Shown: positions 54,071 to 63,919, counted from the first letter of the stretch. The stretch is 64,000 nucleotides of DNA from Coleofasciculaceae cyanobacterium (GCA_036703275.1 DATNPK010000010.1:18919-82918); one strand, 5' to 3'. Notes: a model not told the origin generated them from the sequence alone. Translations and numbers: made by a program.

Positions 54071-54496
54071 ATGGCAATTAGAGTTTTATTAGTTGAAGAT
54101 TCCGATGTCGCAATTAACATCTATGAAAAAATGCTCAATTCTTCTTCCCACATTGAAGTAGTTGGCAAAGCCAGTAATGGTAAGCAAGGTTTAGATCTGG
54201 TTTCGCTCTTAAACCCTGACGTAATCTGCGCGGATTTACAAATGCCTGTAATGGATGGCTTAGAATTTACGAAGCAAGTTATGGCGCATCATCCAACACC
54301 TATTTTAGTGTTGAGTAACGCGGTACAAAAGTCAGATATAGATAATATTTACGAAGTAATGAAAGCTGGGGCGGTAGATGTGATGGCAAAACCTCAAACC
54401 GCTTTGGGCGGAAATTCTGAATCTATGCAGAATGAATTAGTTGTCAAAATTAGAGTCTTAGCAACTAAGAAAGTTAAAGCAATTCCTTTGAGATAA
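54071..54496 (+). CDS. stand-alone CheB-type receiver 2
   Basis: 141 residues, highly similar to the receiver at 53450 (shared AINIYEKMLNSS, HIEVVGKA, VICADLQMPVMDG, KSDIDNIYEVMKAGAVDVMAKPQ). It too lacks the methylesterase domain. The pair looks like a recent tandem duplication. Because both phosphorylation sites are intact, they could compete for phosphate from CheA. A strong hairpin terminator follows. Confidence 0.85.
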   Translation: MAIRVLLVEDSDVAINIYEKMLNSSSHIEVVGKASNGKQGLDLVSLLNPDVICADLQMPVMDGLEFTKQVMAHHPTPILVLSNAVQKSDIDNIYEVMKAGAVDVMAKPQTALGGNSESMQNELVVKIRVLATKKVKAIPLR

Positions 54497-54514
54497 AAGG
54501 GAAAATCAATTATG

Positions 54515-54565
54515 AAGAATGAGGGCGAAGAAACTATCTGCGACCCTCATAGTTCTTGATTTTTT
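54515..54565. terminator. terminator between the chemotaxis operon and pnp
   Basis: AAGAATGAGGG (54515-54525) pairs with CCCTCATAGTTCTT (54544-54557), with a small bulge, and is followed by TTTTTT on the plus strand. Placed between convergent genes, it may work in both directions. Confidence 0.7.
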
Positions 54566-56714
54566 ACATAGCTGCTGCCCTGGCTTCAGCAGCTTCGTCG
54601 GGGTGAATGCCCAATCTAGTTAAATTAAGACGGTTTTTCTGATCGAAACCACGTATTTTAACGACAATTTCATCTCCGACTGCAACCTCATCATCCACTT
54701 TACCTACTCTGCCTTCGGCTAACTGGGAAATGTGAATCATGCCTTCTTTTCCCGGTAAAATCTCGACAAAAGCGCCAATATCGATAATTCTGGTAATTTT
54801 ACCCAGGTAAACATCTCCTTCATTAAGCTTACGGGTAATGTTGTAGATCATCTTACGAGCCATGTCGGCTTTTTCGGCTTCTACTGCTGCAATGATTACT
54901 TTACCGTCATCTTCGATATCAATTTTTGCCCCAGTTTGTTCGGTAATGGCTTTAATTGTCTTACCTGAAGGTCCAATTACCATGCCAATCAAATCGGGAT
55001 CGATCTTCATGGTTAACAGTCTAGGTGCATAGGGAGATAGCTCTTTTCTAGGCGCATCGATCGCCTTGAGCATCTCCTCTAAAATATAGATACGCGCTGG
55101 TAAAGCTTGTTGAATAGCCTTAGCAATCACATCCATGGAAAGACCAGTAATTTTCATGTCCATCTGTAAGGCAGTAATTCCTGTATCTGTGCCTGCAACC
55201 TTGAAGTCCATGTCGCCCAAAAAGTCCTCAATCCCCTGGATATCGGTGAGAATTCTTACCTCATCTCCTTCTTTAATTAGGCCCATCGCTGCGCCACTAA
55301 CTGGTTTAGTTAAGGGAACTCCTGCATCCATCAAAGATAATGTCGAACCACATACTGAACCCATAGAGGTCGATCCATTAGAAGACAGTACTTCAGAAAC
55401 TACCCGCAGGACATAAGGAAAATCTTCGGCACTGGGTAACACGGGAAGCAAAGCTCTTTCAGCTAGTGCGCCGTGACCAATTTCTCTCCGTCCAGGAGAG
55501 CGCATGGGGCGAGTTTCGCCGACGGAATAGGGGGGGAAATTGTAGTGATGCAGATAGCGTTTTTCGTCTTGGATGGTCATGTCGTCTTTAGTGTCCTGAG
55601 CATCCCCTGATGTCCCTAAAGTGGCGATCGAAAGTACCTGAGTTAGACCTCTTCTAAACAAGCCGCTACCATGAACCCGATTAGGTAAAACCCCTACCTT
55701 AGAAGAAATTGGTCGTACTTGATCTAGCTTTCTGCCATCAACCCTGATGCCATCTTCAAGGATTTGACCCCGCATCAGCTTTTTAGTTAGGGTTTTAAAT
55801 GCCTTGTCAATTGCTTTAGGATCTTGAGCATGCGCTACTGCTATCGGATCGTCTTCAGGAAGTTCGGCGATCGCCTGAAGAATTTTAGTTTGCTTAATTT
55901 CATCTAAAGCTTCATCGCGAGCCTTTTTGTCAAAGTCATATTGGGAGAGAATTTGCTTGATATCTTGGGTACTGCGATCGCCCAAAAAATTGTTTAAACT
56001 CTGATCTTCTTGGAGAGGTTCGGGAACAACCACCTCGATACCCAATTCTTTAATTAATTCTCGTTGTGACTGAATTAGCTCTTGAATTGCTTCATAGGCA
56101 AAATCGATCGCCTCGATCACATCTTGTTCTGGTAGCTGATTTGCACCAGCTTCTACCATGACAATCCCTTCTGGGCTACCTGCCACAACAATATCGAGGT
56201 CGCCTTTTTTAATTTCTTTATAGGTAGGATTGAGAATAAAGTCATCTCCTACTAAGCCTACCCTGACTGCTGCCATTGGACCATAAAAAGGAATCTCTGC
56301 CAGCAAAACCGCTACCGAAGCCCCCGTTACTGCTAAAACATCTGGGGGTACATCTTCATCCATTGAAAGGGTAGTAGCAACTATCTGAATATCATCCCGC
56401 AACCAGTCAGGAAACAGAGGACGCATCGGACGGTCAATTAATCTGCTGGTTAAGATCGCTTTTTCTCCTGGCCTACCTTCTCTTCTAAAAAAGCCTCCAG
56501 GAATTCGTCCTGCTGCATATTGTCGCTCTTCGTAGTCTACGGTTAAAGGTAAAAAATCAATGCCTTCTCTTCCCTTTGCTCTCGTAGCAGTAACCAGAAC
56601 CGCTGTATCGCCTGACTGTACTAATACTGAACCGCCTGCCTGTGGTGCGAGCAAGCCTACTTTGAGCCGAATATCACGACCATCAAAAGATATCGACTTG
56701 TCAAATTCTTGCAT
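54564..56714 (-). CDS. pnp: polyribonucleotide nucleotidyltransferase
   Basis: 716 residues from ATG 56714 (a TTG precedes it). Two RNase PH domains (about 10-235 and 310-545), KH domain ([27 protein letters not shown]) and S1 domain ([27 protein letters not shown]). PNPase degrades RNA phosphorolytically and can add 3' tails; in cyanobacteria it is the main polyadenylating enzyme. All domains are complete and the length is normal. Confidence 0.97.
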   Translation of the reverse strand: MQEFDKSISFDGRDIRLKVGLLAPQAGGSVLVQSGDTAVLVTATRAKGREGIDFLPLTVDYEERQYAAGRIPGGFFRREGRPGEKAILTSRLIDRPMRPLFPDWLRDDIQIVATTLSMDEDVPPDVLAVTGASVAVLLAEIPFYGPMAAVRVGLVGDDFILNPTYKEIKKGDLDIVVAGSPEGIVMVEAGANQLPEQDVIEAIDFAYEAIQELIQSQRELIKELGIEVVVPEPLQEDQSLNNFLGDRSTQDIKQILSQYDFDKKARDEALDEIKQTKILQAIAELPEDDPIAVAHAQDPKAIDKAFKTLTKKLMRGQILEDGIRVDGRKLDQVRPISSKVGVLPNRVHGSGLFRRGLTQVLSIATLGTSGDAQDTKDDMTIQDEKRYLHHYNFPPYSVGETRPMRSPGRREIGHGALAERALLPVLPSAEDFPYVLRVVSEVLSSNGSTSMGSVCGSTLSLMDAGVPLTKPVSGAAMGLIKEGDEVRILTDIQGIEDFLGDMDFKVAGTDTGITALQMDMKITGLSMDVIAKAIQQALPARIYILEEMLKAIDAPRKELSPYAPRLLTMKIDPDLIGMVIGPSGKTIKAITEQTGAKIDIEDDGKVIIAAVEAEKADMARKMIYNITRKLNEGDVYLGKITRIIDIGAFVEILPGKEGMIHISQLAEGRVGKVDDEVAVGDEIVVKIRGFDQKNRLNLTRLGIHPDEAAEARAAAM

Positions 56715-56885
56715 CAACTATATTTTCCTTATTTTTTCGCTTCTTTTTCTCGTGGCTAGATCCTAACACTATCTGAATCGTTAAATCTTTTATATGACAA
56801 GGTGATAGGGCTATAGTTTTGTGTTTAATATTTAAGTTATTTTAAGCATCTGTTTTTTACTGACCGCGGAATGCACCCAGCAGAA

Positions 56886-57800
56886 TTAGTCAATTTGCTT
56901 CCATCCCGCTTTTTGTGGCTTAAAGTTGTCATCAAAGATGGTTTCAGAATCGTAATAGACCTCGTAGGTGTATTCTGTAGGCAGCTTAGATTCTCTTAAG
57001 TCTGCTCCTGCAAAAACAGTATGAAATAAATAGGCTTCTCGTAAATCTGCACCCTGCAAATTAGCTTTAGTAAAGTTTGCCTCTTTTAAATGGGCTTCTC
57101 TTAAATTAGCCTGGCATAGGTTGGCTCGTTCAAAATTTACCTTAATTAAAATTGCTTTGACTAAATTGACCAACGCCAAATTAGTTTGAATCAAACTAGA
57201 CTCGCTCAAATTACAGCTAGTTAATTTAGCTTCTCGCAGATTTGAGCCATCTAATTGAATTCCTTTGAGACTAACTCCTATCAATGGTGCTTTACTTAAT
57301 TCTGTGCGCCGAAAGTTAGTTTCTCCTTTGTTATACCTACTAAGAATTTCATAGGGTTTAGCGAAAGAAAAAAGATTAGTATTATAAATATTAAAAATGC
57401 TTGCCAAAAAAAAGTCTACGGTAATTTGCTTTAGATAACCTCGTTCCACTGCAAGACGATGAAACCTAGTTGGGTTAGTTTGCCGCTGTTGCTCGCGTAA
57501 TAGTTTGGCAATTTGCTGTTCATTTAATAATCCTGCTTGGCGAAAGTAATATATTAAAGGCTGTTTTTGCTGTTGCTCTAGTAGTTTTGTCCACTTTTGG
57601 GCAAAAAAATCAGCCGTTTGCTGTTTAATCCAGTTGTGAGAAGCTAATATTTCACCAATTCGCAAATTGCTAGTACTCTGTAGCTGTAAAGCAAATTCTA
57701 TTTGACTCGCCGTAATTAACCCAGCCTCAATTAAAATTTCTCCTAAAGGTTTATTAGCTTCAGATATTAAAACTTCATTGCTATTAGGTAAATTTTGCAT
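56886..57800 (-). CDS. GspE-N-like domain fused to pentapeptide repeats
   Basis: 304 residues. Residues about 15-150 carry two copies of a helical motif (PLGEILIEAGLITASQIEFALQLQ; QAGLLNEQQIAKLLREQ) like the N-terminal domain of type II secretion/pilus ATPases (GspE/PilB). Residues 165-275 are pentapeptide repeats (LREAKLTS, ANLREAHLKEANF). A C-terminal Tyr/Asp-rich tail follows. No ATPase domain is present. The GspE-N domain can bind cyclic-di-GMP in MshE-type ATPases, so a sensor/scaffold role is conceivable, but this is inference. Confidence 0.82.
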   Translation of the reverse strand: MQNLPNSNEVLISEANKPLGEILIEAGLITASQIEFALQLQSTSNLRIGEILASHNWIKQQTADFFAQKWTKLLEQQQKQPLIYYFRQAGLLNEQQIAKLLREQQRQTNPTRFHRLAVERGYLKQITVDFFLASIFNIYNTNLFSFAKPYEILSRYNKGETNFRRTELSKAPLIGVSLKGIQLDGSNLREAKLTSCNLSESSLIQTNLALVNLVKAILIKVNFERANLCQANLREAHLKEANFTKANLQGADLREAYLFHTVFAGADLRESKLPTEYTYEVYYDSETIFDDNFKPQKAGWKQID

Positions 57801-57975
57801 TTATTTACTACAACTAGACGTAATTTAAGAATAATTTGATGACTATTACAATAATTTAACTTACATATTGTAACAATTGATTTTTAAAATATTATTTAAA
57901 CATATTTAAACAAGAGCTAAATAAAATTATTTAAGTAAAATTATTTAGTCATAATCCAAATCAAATATTGACCAA

Positions 57976-58647
57976 TTGGAAATTAATTTAACTCATCCTT
58001 GGGTAAAAACTGTAGCCGAAGCCAAGATAATTCAAGCACAGCTCAAACATCAAGTAATTGCTTCAGACTGTTTGGCGAAAGTGAAATATGTAGCAGGAGT
58101 AGATATTGGTTTTGAGGATAACTATGCTACTTCTAAAGCAGCGGTGGTAGTGTTAACTTATCCAGAATTAGAGCTAGTCGAACAGGCGATCGCTCGTATT
58201 CCTACTGCTTTTCCTTACGTACCTGGATATCTTTCATTTCGTGAAATACCCGCAATTCTAGAAGTTCTACCCCAATTAAAAATTACTCCCGACTTAATTT
58301 TATGCGATGGTCAAGGTTTGGCGCATCCTCGTCGTTTGGGGTTAGCTTGTCATTTAGGAGTTTTACTAGATATACCAACTATTGGAGTAGCTAAATCTTT
58401 ATTGATTGGTCAACATGAATCAGTTCCGCTCGAAAAAGGTAGCTGGAAACCGCTGATGGACAAGGATGAAACCATTGGAGTCGCCTTGCGATCGCGCACT
58501 AAGGTCAAGCCAATCTATGTTTCTATTGGACACAAAATTAGCCTGCCAACGGCGATCGACTATGTAATGGGCTGTCTAACTAAATATCGCCTACCAGAGA
58601 CTACCAGATGGGCAGACAAATTAGCTTCACACCGCAAACAATCCTAG
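57976..58647 (+). CDS. nfi: endonuclease V
   Basis: 223 residues, with TTG 57976 as best start; no good ribosome site is visible. VAGVDIGF with the catalytic Asp, YVPGYLSFREIPAIL, and LCDGQGLAHPRRLGLACHLGV with the second Asp and His are the EndoV signatures. It cuts near deoxyinosine in DNA or inosine in RNA in the cytoplasm. An AAGAGCTA stretch lies about 60 bases upstream; expression signals are unclear. Confidence 0.93.
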   Translation: MEINLTHPWVKTVAEAKIIQAQLKHQVIASDCLAKVKYVAGVDIGFEDNYATSKAAVVVLTYPELELVEQAIARIPTAFPYVPGYLSFREIPAILEVLPQLKITPDLILCDGQGLAHPRRLGLACHLGVLLDIPTIGVAKSLLIGQHESVPLEKGSWKPLMDKDETIGVALRSRTKVKPIYVSIGHKISLPTAIDYVMGCLTKYRLPETTRWADKLASHRKQS

Positions 58648-58725
58648 TAAATCCTAGTCAATCAAACTCAGCCGAAATCTTGAGATTATTCTAAAGTTAT
58701 AATCGAGCTAATCAAAATTGTGATC

Positions 58726-59100
58726 ATGAAATATCAGGTAGTTTACGACAGTAAATGCAATCTTTGCACCACTTTTGCCCAGCTTTTACAACAATTTGAC
58801 CGCGAAAAAATCTTTGCCTATATTCCGATGCAGGATGAAACAACTTTGGCAAACTATGGGATCGCCACTACAGATTGCGAGGCGGGAATGATTTTAATTG
58901 ACCCGAATCAACCAGCTAAAAGATGGCAGGGAAGCGAGGCAGCCGAAGAAATTGCTCGTCTGTTACCCTTAGGAGAACCTTTTGTCGCTGCCTATCGAGC
59001 TATTCCAGGGATGAAGTGGTTAGGCGATCGCACTTATGAACAAATACGCGATAATCGCTATCAATGGTTTGGGGAACGGAAAAATTCCGAGCCAATTTAA
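58726..59100 (+). CDS. DCC-family thiol-disulfide oxidoreductase-like protein (DUF393)
   Basis: 124 residues from ATG 58726 (a GTG lies two codons before). The DCC motif is YDSKCNLCTTF near the N-terminus, with Cys-x-x-Cys, and the AYRAIPGMKWLG block lies near the end. Thioredoxin-like fold expected. The family function is poorly known. It lies between nfi and the agmatinase gene on the same strand. Confidence 0.88.
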   Translation: MKYQVVYDSKCNLCTTFAQLLQQFDREKIFAYIPMQDETTLANYGIATTDCEAGMILIDPNQPAKRWQGSEAAEEIARLLPLGEPFVAAYRAIPGMKWLGDRTYEQIRDNRYQWFGERKNSEPI

Positions 59101-59130
59101 AAAAGCAATTTATTTCAAGCACACAGATAT

Positions 59131-60015
59131 ATGACTCTTAAACAGTTTATTGGTTCAGAAGCACAAAGTACTTATGCAGCAGCCAAAGTAGTTATCCTGC
59201 CTATTCCCTATGAAAAAACCACTACCTATCGTCAAGGATGTCAAAATGGGCCTGAAGCAATCATTACTGCTTCAGATCAGCTAGAGGCTTATGACATTGA
59301 GTTGGGAAAAGAAATTTGTCAGGATATAGGAATTTATACTGCTCAGGCGATCGCTAATACCAAAATAAATCCAGATATAACTCCTGAAGCAGCGATGGAA
59401 GCGATCGCCGCTCGAGTATCTGAGTTACTTAGCGATGGTAAGTTTATGATTGCTTTGGGGGGAGAACACAGCATTACCGCAGCAATAGTCAAAGCCTATC
59501 AACAGAAACTAAGCCAGCCGTTTACAGTAATTCAGATTGATGCTCATGGAGATCTGCGCCACTGTTACGAAGGTTCAATTTATAATCATGCCTGCGTCAT
59601 GCGCCGAGTGTTGGATTTAGGAATACCAATTCTTCCTATAGGTATTCGCAGTATTTGTTTAGAAGAAGCGCAGTTAATCAAACAGCAGCAGATACCTGTA
59701 GTTTGGGCAAAAGATATCGATCGCAATTCAGACTGGATCGAACAGGCGATCGCTAATATATCAACCGAAAAAGTTTTTATCACCATCGATCTAGATGGAC
59801 TAGATCCTAGTCTGATGCCTGGAGTGGGGACTCCCGAACCTGGAGGCTTAAACTGGTATCAGTTAACCAAATTTTTGCACAGGATATTTACTCAACATCA
59901 GGTAATAGGTTGTGACGTGATGGAATTAGCACCAACATCAGACTCAGTAGTATCAGAATTTATTGCAGCTAAATTGGTTTACAAATTGATTGGCTTTAGT
60001 CAATTCTTGAGCTGA
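59131..60015 (+). CDS. speB: agmatinase / ureohydrolase
   Basis: 294 residues. Manganese sites are present: GGEHSIT, QIDAHGDLR, and TIDLDGLDPSLMPGVGTPEPGG. FIGSEAQ..YAAAKVVILPIPYEKTTTYRQG is the typical N-terminus of the cyanobacterial ureohydrolase. It hydrolyses agmatine (or a guanidino substrate) to putrescine and urea; some cyanobacterial members of this family use guanidine or related compounds, so agmatine is the likely but not certain substrate. It starts 30 bases after the DCC gene. Confidence 0.92.
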   Translation: MTLKQFIGSEAQSTYAAAKVVILPIPYEKTTTYRQGCQNGPEAIITASDQLEAYDIELGKEICQDIGIYTAQAIANTKINPDITPEAAMEAIAARVSELLSDGKFMIALGGEHSITAAIVKAYQQKLSQPFTVIQIDAHGDLRHCYEGSIYNHACVMRRVLDLGIPILPIGIRSICLEEAQLIKQQQIPVVWAKDIDRNSDWIEQAIANISTEKVFITIDLDGLDPSLMPGVGTPEPGGLNWYQLTKFLHRIFTQHQVIGCDVMELAPTSDSVVSEFIAAKLVYKLIGFSQFLS

Positions 60016-60180
60016 AAAAAAATTAGTTGATGATCGAGAAGCTTTGTATTCCTTAACTTATAGTTCAAATGAGATCTGGCTCACAGTCAAATGTAAATTA
60101 AAATTGATAAAATTGGATATTTGTAGACAGATTTCTGCCGTTCTATTCTTACTGGAAACTTTTTAAAGGAAAGAGTATTT

Positions 60181-60714
60181 ATGAACACGATAGGTAATTA
60201 TGCTCCCGATTTCGAGATTCCTGGTATCGACCAAGAAGTTTATCATTTAAGTAGCTATCGTCAAAAATTTAAAGCGATCGCCGTAGTCTTTATGAGTAAC
60301 GATCCAGTAGTCAATCAGTATATTGAACGTCTTAAGCAAATTCAAACTGATTTTGGGGGGCAAAAATTCACTATCATGGGTATAGATTCTGAATATCGTT
60401 CTGAACCAATTGCCCAGATCGTGGAAGCCATGCGACAATACGCTCAAGCAAAAAAGCTGAACTTTCCTTATTTGCGAGACTCTACTCAAGATGTTGCTAG
60501 ATCTTTCAAAGCCAAAGTTTTACCCACTGTTTATCTGTTAAATAGCGATGCGGTAATTTGTTATCAGGGCAGAATTGATGATTGTGCCGAATCAATCGAG
60601 CAAGTTAACCAGCATTACCTGCGCGATAACATTTGGGCCATGCTTTCGGGACAGAAAATTGTCCAAGATTATGTGACACCCGTAGGTACTGATATTCAGT
60701 GGCGACCCCAATAG
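60181..60714 (+). CDS. redoxin (AhpC/TSA-like) lacking the catalytic cysteines
   Basis: 177 residues with a thioredoxin-like redoxin fold: NYAPDFEIPGIDQEVYHLSSY, AIAVVFMSNDPVVNQYIERLKQI, LNFPYLRDSTQDVARSFKAK and VLPTVYLL. In related proteins the second block is FMCNHCPYV with the redox Cys pair; here it reads FMSNDPVVN, and the later Cys before the cis-Pro loop is replaced (KVLPTVY). Only one or two other Cys remain near the C-terminal half. It probably has no peroxidase or disulfide activity and may be a binding or structural paralogue. ATG 60181 with AAAGGAAAG upstream. Confidence 0.85.
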   Translation: MNTIGNYAPDFEIPGIDQEVYHLSSYRQKFKAIAVVFMSNDPVVNQYIERLKQIQTDFGGQKFTIMGIDSEYRSEPIAQIVEAMRQYAQAKKLNFPYLRDSTQDVARSFKAKVLPTVYLLNSDAVICYQGRIDDCAESIEQVNQHYLRDNIWAMLSGQKIVQDYVTPVGTDIQWRPQ

Positions 60715-60863
60715 GTACTGTCCAATGCCAAGGTGGCCAAAAATTTGGATTTTAGACCTGCTATTAACTTAAAGCATCGAGCTTTTTTAATGACAAAGTA
60801 CAGAAAACTGCTATGTTATGGGGAGGTAAATAACAAGAAAGATTGAGGTTTACTTTTCTAGGA

Positions 60864-61586
60864 ATGAGTTACCAGAGGGTTTTATTAAAATTAAGTGGCG
60901 AAGCCTTAATGGGCAACTTAGGCTACGGTATCGATCCTGCGGTAGTCGCCAAGATTGCTCAGGAAGTGGCAGACGTAGTCAAGAGTGGAGTCCAAGTAGC
61001 CATTGTTGTTGGTGGTGGAAACATCTTTCGCGGAATGAAAGCCTCTGCTGCGGGAATGGATCGAGCAACGGCTGATTATATTGGCATGATTGCTACTGTA
61101 ATGAACGCGATGACTTTACAAGATGCTCTAGAAAGAATAGGCATTTCCAATCGGTTACAAACTGCAATTTCGATGCAGGAAGTGGCTGAACCTTATATTC
61201 GCCGTCGAGCTATTCGTCACCTCGAGAAAGGTCGAGTTGTAATCTTTGGTGCAGGTTCGGGAAATCCCTTTTTTACGACTGATACTACTGCTGCTTTAAG
61301 AGCGGCAGAGATCGATGCAGAAATTATTTTTAAAGCTACTAAAGTAGACGGAATCTATGATTCTGACCCAGTAAAAAACGAAAATGCTCATCGCTACCAA
61401 AGCTTGACCTATAACTATGTCCTAACCCAAGAGTTAAAGGTGATGGACAGTACAGCGATCGCTCTGTGTAAGGAAAACAATATTCCTATATTAGTTTTCA
61501 ATCTTTCAGTAAACGGTAATATTATGCGTGCAACCAAAGGAGAACCTGTTGGCACTATTGTAGGAGGAAATTGTGAAGTTATCTGA
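60864..61586 (+). CDS. pyrH: UMP kinase
   Basis: 240 residues from ATG 60864 ([15 protein letters not shown] follows, the normal PyrH start). A TTG at 60843 would add seven residues and is the alternative, since GAGGT at 60846 is not well spaced for either. Motifs: [48 protein letters not shown] and [13 protein letters not shown]. It phosphorylates UMP to UDP. Its end overlaps frr by 14 bases. Confidence 0.95.
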   Translation: MSYQRVLLKLSGEALMGNLGYGIDPAVVAKIAQEVADVVKSGVQVAIVVGGGNIFRGMKASAAGMDRATADYIGMIATVMNAMTLQDALERIGISNRLQTAISMQEVAEPYIRRRAIRHLEKGRVVIFGAGSGNPFFTTDTTAALRAAEIDAEIIFKATKVDGIYDSDPVKNENAHRYQSLTYNYVLTQELKVMDSTAIALCKENNIPILVFNLSVNGNIMRATKGEPVGTIVGGNCEVI

Positions 61587-62121
61587 TATAAAAGAACGTA
61601 TGCAAAAGACTGTTGAGGCTACTCAAAGGTCTTTCAACACTATTCGTACAGGAAGAGCAAGCACTTCTTTATTAGACCGCGTTATGGTGGATTATTATGG
61701 CTCAGAGACTCCCCTAAACTCTTTGGCTAATCTTAGTACCCCCGACGCAACGACAATTATGATCCAGCCTTATGACAAAGGCAGCATGGGTCAGATTGAA
61801 AAAGCGATTTCTCTTTCTGATATTGGTCTGACACCCAACAATAATGGAGATTTAATTAGGCTGAATATTCCTCCTCTAACCAAAGAGCGTCGTAAAGAAC
61901 TAGTAAAAACAGCAGGAAAGCTAGCCGAGGAAGGTAAGGTGGGAATTCGCAATATTCGTCGTGATGCGATCGATGAAATTCGCAAACAAGAAAAAAGCAG
62001 CGACATTTCCGAAGATGAATCTAGAGATTTACAAGACGAAATTCAAAGCATTACCGATAGTTTTAATCAAAAAATTGATGATTTGTTGGCTATAAAAGAG
62101 AAAGATATTATGACTGTTTAA
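61573..62121 (+). CDS. frr: ribosome recycling factor
   Basis: 182 residues. Start GTG 61573 with AGGAGG directly upstream (about 61563), inside the end of pyrH, so the two are translationally coupled. Sequence blocks [52 protein letters not shown] and [17 protein letters not shown] are RRF hallmarks. With EF-G it splits post-termination ribosomes. pyrH-frr is a common bacterial operon. Confidence 0.97.
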   Translation: MKLSDIKERMQKTVEATQRSFNTIRTGRASTSLLDRVMVDYYGSETPLNSLANLSTPDATTIMIQPYDKGSMGQIEKAISLSDIGLTPNNNGDLIRLNIPPLTKERRKELVKTAGKLAEEGKVGIRNIRRDAIDEIRKQEKSSDISEDESRDLQDEIQSITDSFNQKIDDLLAIKEKDIMTV

Positions 62122-62313
62122 ATCGGTGGTGTTGGTTTAAAAGTTTAAAATTAATCATGATTTTGTTCGCAATTATTAAAGCTTGTCAATCCTGCGATGA
62201 GAACCTTTATTAAACTAATTTTAAGCGTGAGATTCGTAAATCCTGAACATTTGAGATGATTGAAATTAATCGCGACTAATCGATTAAATACTACTAGGAA
62301 ATAGGCTTCATTA

Positions 62314-62341
62314 ATCGGTTGTTAAAGACCGATATTTTTTT
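62314..62341 (+). terminator. Rho-independent terminator downstream of pyrH-frr
   Basis: ATCGGT (62314-62319) pairs with ACCGAT (62328-62333), followed by ATTTTTTT. It lies about 190 bases after frr and just before the decaying locus. Confidence 0.7.
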
Positions 62342-62370
62342 GCTTCAAAAGTTAATAGTTGAGTGTCTCG

Positions 62371-62652
62371 TCAGCGTGCGCGGCTCCATAGACTCTGTAT
62401 TTCGGCAATTTCTTGAGAACTGGGAGGCTGTTTGATGTCAATAGCCAGATCTGGCATTGACCCAGGAATATTTTGTGACCGAGGACTATCAAGAACTGAG
62501 GCTAAATCCAGTCCAGGAACAGCTGGACGAAATCCATATTTGATCAATACTTTTTGTTGCTCTGGTTGAGTTAGATATTCAACAAATTTGTTTGCCGCTT
62601 TAGCAACGCTCCTGGTCGTATTTTGCTGGACAATAGCAGCAGTAGCGACAAC
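62371..62652 (-). pseudogene. C-terminal fragment of an extracellular solute-binding protein
   Basis: The minus strand reads VVATAAIVQQNTTRSVAKA, ANKFVEYLTQPEQQKVLIKYGFRPA and PGLDLASVL, and ends IAEIQSLWSRAR before a TGA at 62371. AAxKFVEYLxxPEQQ..I.KYGFRP is the end of solute-binding domains that in cyanobacteria are often joined to a VWA domain. No start exists; the 5' end is fused out of frame to the next remnant. Confidence 0.75.
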
Positions 62653-63265
62653 GATTTTGAAACTGCTGTAAAACTCCTGCTGATTCTGAAACTAAAGTAT
62701 TCAATGAAATTACCTGTGCTTGTCGAGCATCTTGTCCTTGCTGTACTAATTTTAGGTTGTTTTCTAAACTGGTAGCTAACTGATTCAATTGTTGTTTTGC
62801 CGCTCCTGAACTTTGTTTAGCTAAAGTAAGTACTTCGGTTAATTGCTGATTCAATTCTTAGGGAGATAATAGCGAATCTGAACCTGACAATTTCAGTGAT
62901 AGCCGCTCAATTTTGCCTGGTAATTCTAAGACGCGATCGCAAGCATATTCCACTGCTGCAAATAGTTCTAATTGTGTTGCCCAGGTTAAAAGCTGCTGTG
63001 CTTCGGTGTGTAACTCTTCGGCTTTTTTGGCTAATAGTTTAGCTTGCTATTTGACTGAGTGTATTTCTTTAGCTAATACGGGATTATCAAGGTTATTTGG
63101 TTGGGTTTCTTTGTTACTTAGAGGAATAGCAAGTCCTGCTGCGATCGCGACTGCTGTAGGTAATGTAATATAACTAGGCAACTGTATTAGGCGTATTCCA
63201 ACTACCAAAGTAATTCCGCCTGCTAAAACAGCCAAGGGATAGTGTAGAGGATTCACTAATTTCAT
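62653..63265 (-). pseudogene. broken gene for a two-helix membrane / coiled-coil protein
   Basis: Starts MKLVNPLHYPLAVLAGGITLV at 63265, with two membrane helices, then NKETQPNNLDNPVLAKEIHSVK and a TAG stop. The same frame continues QAKLLAKKAEELHTEAQQL to a TAA, and again ELNQQLTEVLTLAKQSSGAA to the junction with the solute-binding fragment. Two in-frame stops make it a pseudogene. The intact protein was probably a membrane-anchored helical protein from the VWA locus. Confidence 0.7.
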
Positions 63266-63292
63266 AGTTATTCGTTGTTAATTACTAACTGT

Positions 63293-63557
63293 TTAGAATT
63301 CAACCTGTAAATCTGCCATTAAATCAGAAATGGTTTGAGGATCGCCTTGGCGATAATAACCTCCATTTAATTCAGCGATCTTTTGTAAAGTTTGCGGATT
63401 AAATTCACCTTCTTGACCATAGCCAACAGTAAAAAAGGCAATATTGTCTCCTGACTCAAAATTGCTGATTTTCAATTGCTCTCAAAGCTGGTCAAGGTTT
63501 ATTTGAGAGCCAGAATCTTCTCCATCTGTCAGAATCAACACCGCATTGATGGCATCT
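63293..63557 (-). pseudogene. C-terminal fragment of a VWA-domain protein
   Basis: Minus strand: AINAVLILTDGEDSGSQINL, then DQL, a TGA stop, then EQLKISNFESGDNIAFFTVGYG and ending MADLQVEF. LTDGEDS is the VWA beta-strand/MIDAS region; the N-terminal half including DxSxS is gone. The break is at about 63557. Confidence 0.75.
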
Positions 63558-63629
63558 CAATATATTTTTTGAGCTTAATCTTATTATGACCTATGTTTCC
63601 TATTTGGAATGACTATATCTGATGTCAGG

Positions 63630-63901
63630 GGATTGATTAAGTACGGGGTGAAGAATGAGCGCGATGCCTTTGGCTAAGCTTCGCCAATCGCTTGATGCTA
63701 TCTCTAACGTATGGCTGTGGATTGAGGGTGTCTGAGGCGATCGGTTTAACCTGAGATGATTTCAAGAAACATGGTGAAGGTGGTAAAGCAACGGTATTTG
63801 GCAAAGGCAGTAAAACTAGAATTGTCTTGATACCTTCTGCGTTATGGCGTGCCGTTAAGGAGTTTGAGAAGCGCGAGGAAGCGTTGCCCGTGCATGACTA
63901 G
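63630..63901 (+). pseudogene. tyrosine recombinase (phage integrase) fragment
   Basis: Frame LIKYGVKNERD is interrupted by a 23-base insert (63666-63688). It resumes RLMLSLTYGCGLRVSEAIGLT, then a TGA (in place of Trp), then DDFKKHGEGGKATVFGKGSKTR and IVLIPSALWRAVKEFEKREEALP. YGCGLRVSE carries the first catalytic Arg and FGKGSKTR the conserved Lys. The C-terminal HxxR and Tyr are absent because repeats begin at about 63888. Dead gene. Confidence 0.8.
63666..63688. repeat. 23-bp palindromic insert splitting a HIP1 site in the integrase remnant
   Basis: GCCTTTGGCTAAGCTTCGCCAAT lies between GCGAT and CGC. Removing it restores GCGATCGC and the reading frame ERD-RLML. The insert is a near-perfect palindrome (TTGGCTAAGCTTCGCCAA). 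Confidence 0.7.
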
Positions 63902-63919
63902 CGGCGGCTTTTCCTAAAG

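Noticed and set aside
62913..63173. A plus-strand frame of 86 codons
   Set aside because: It mirrors the minus-strand pseudogene, with no start signal and no family pattern.
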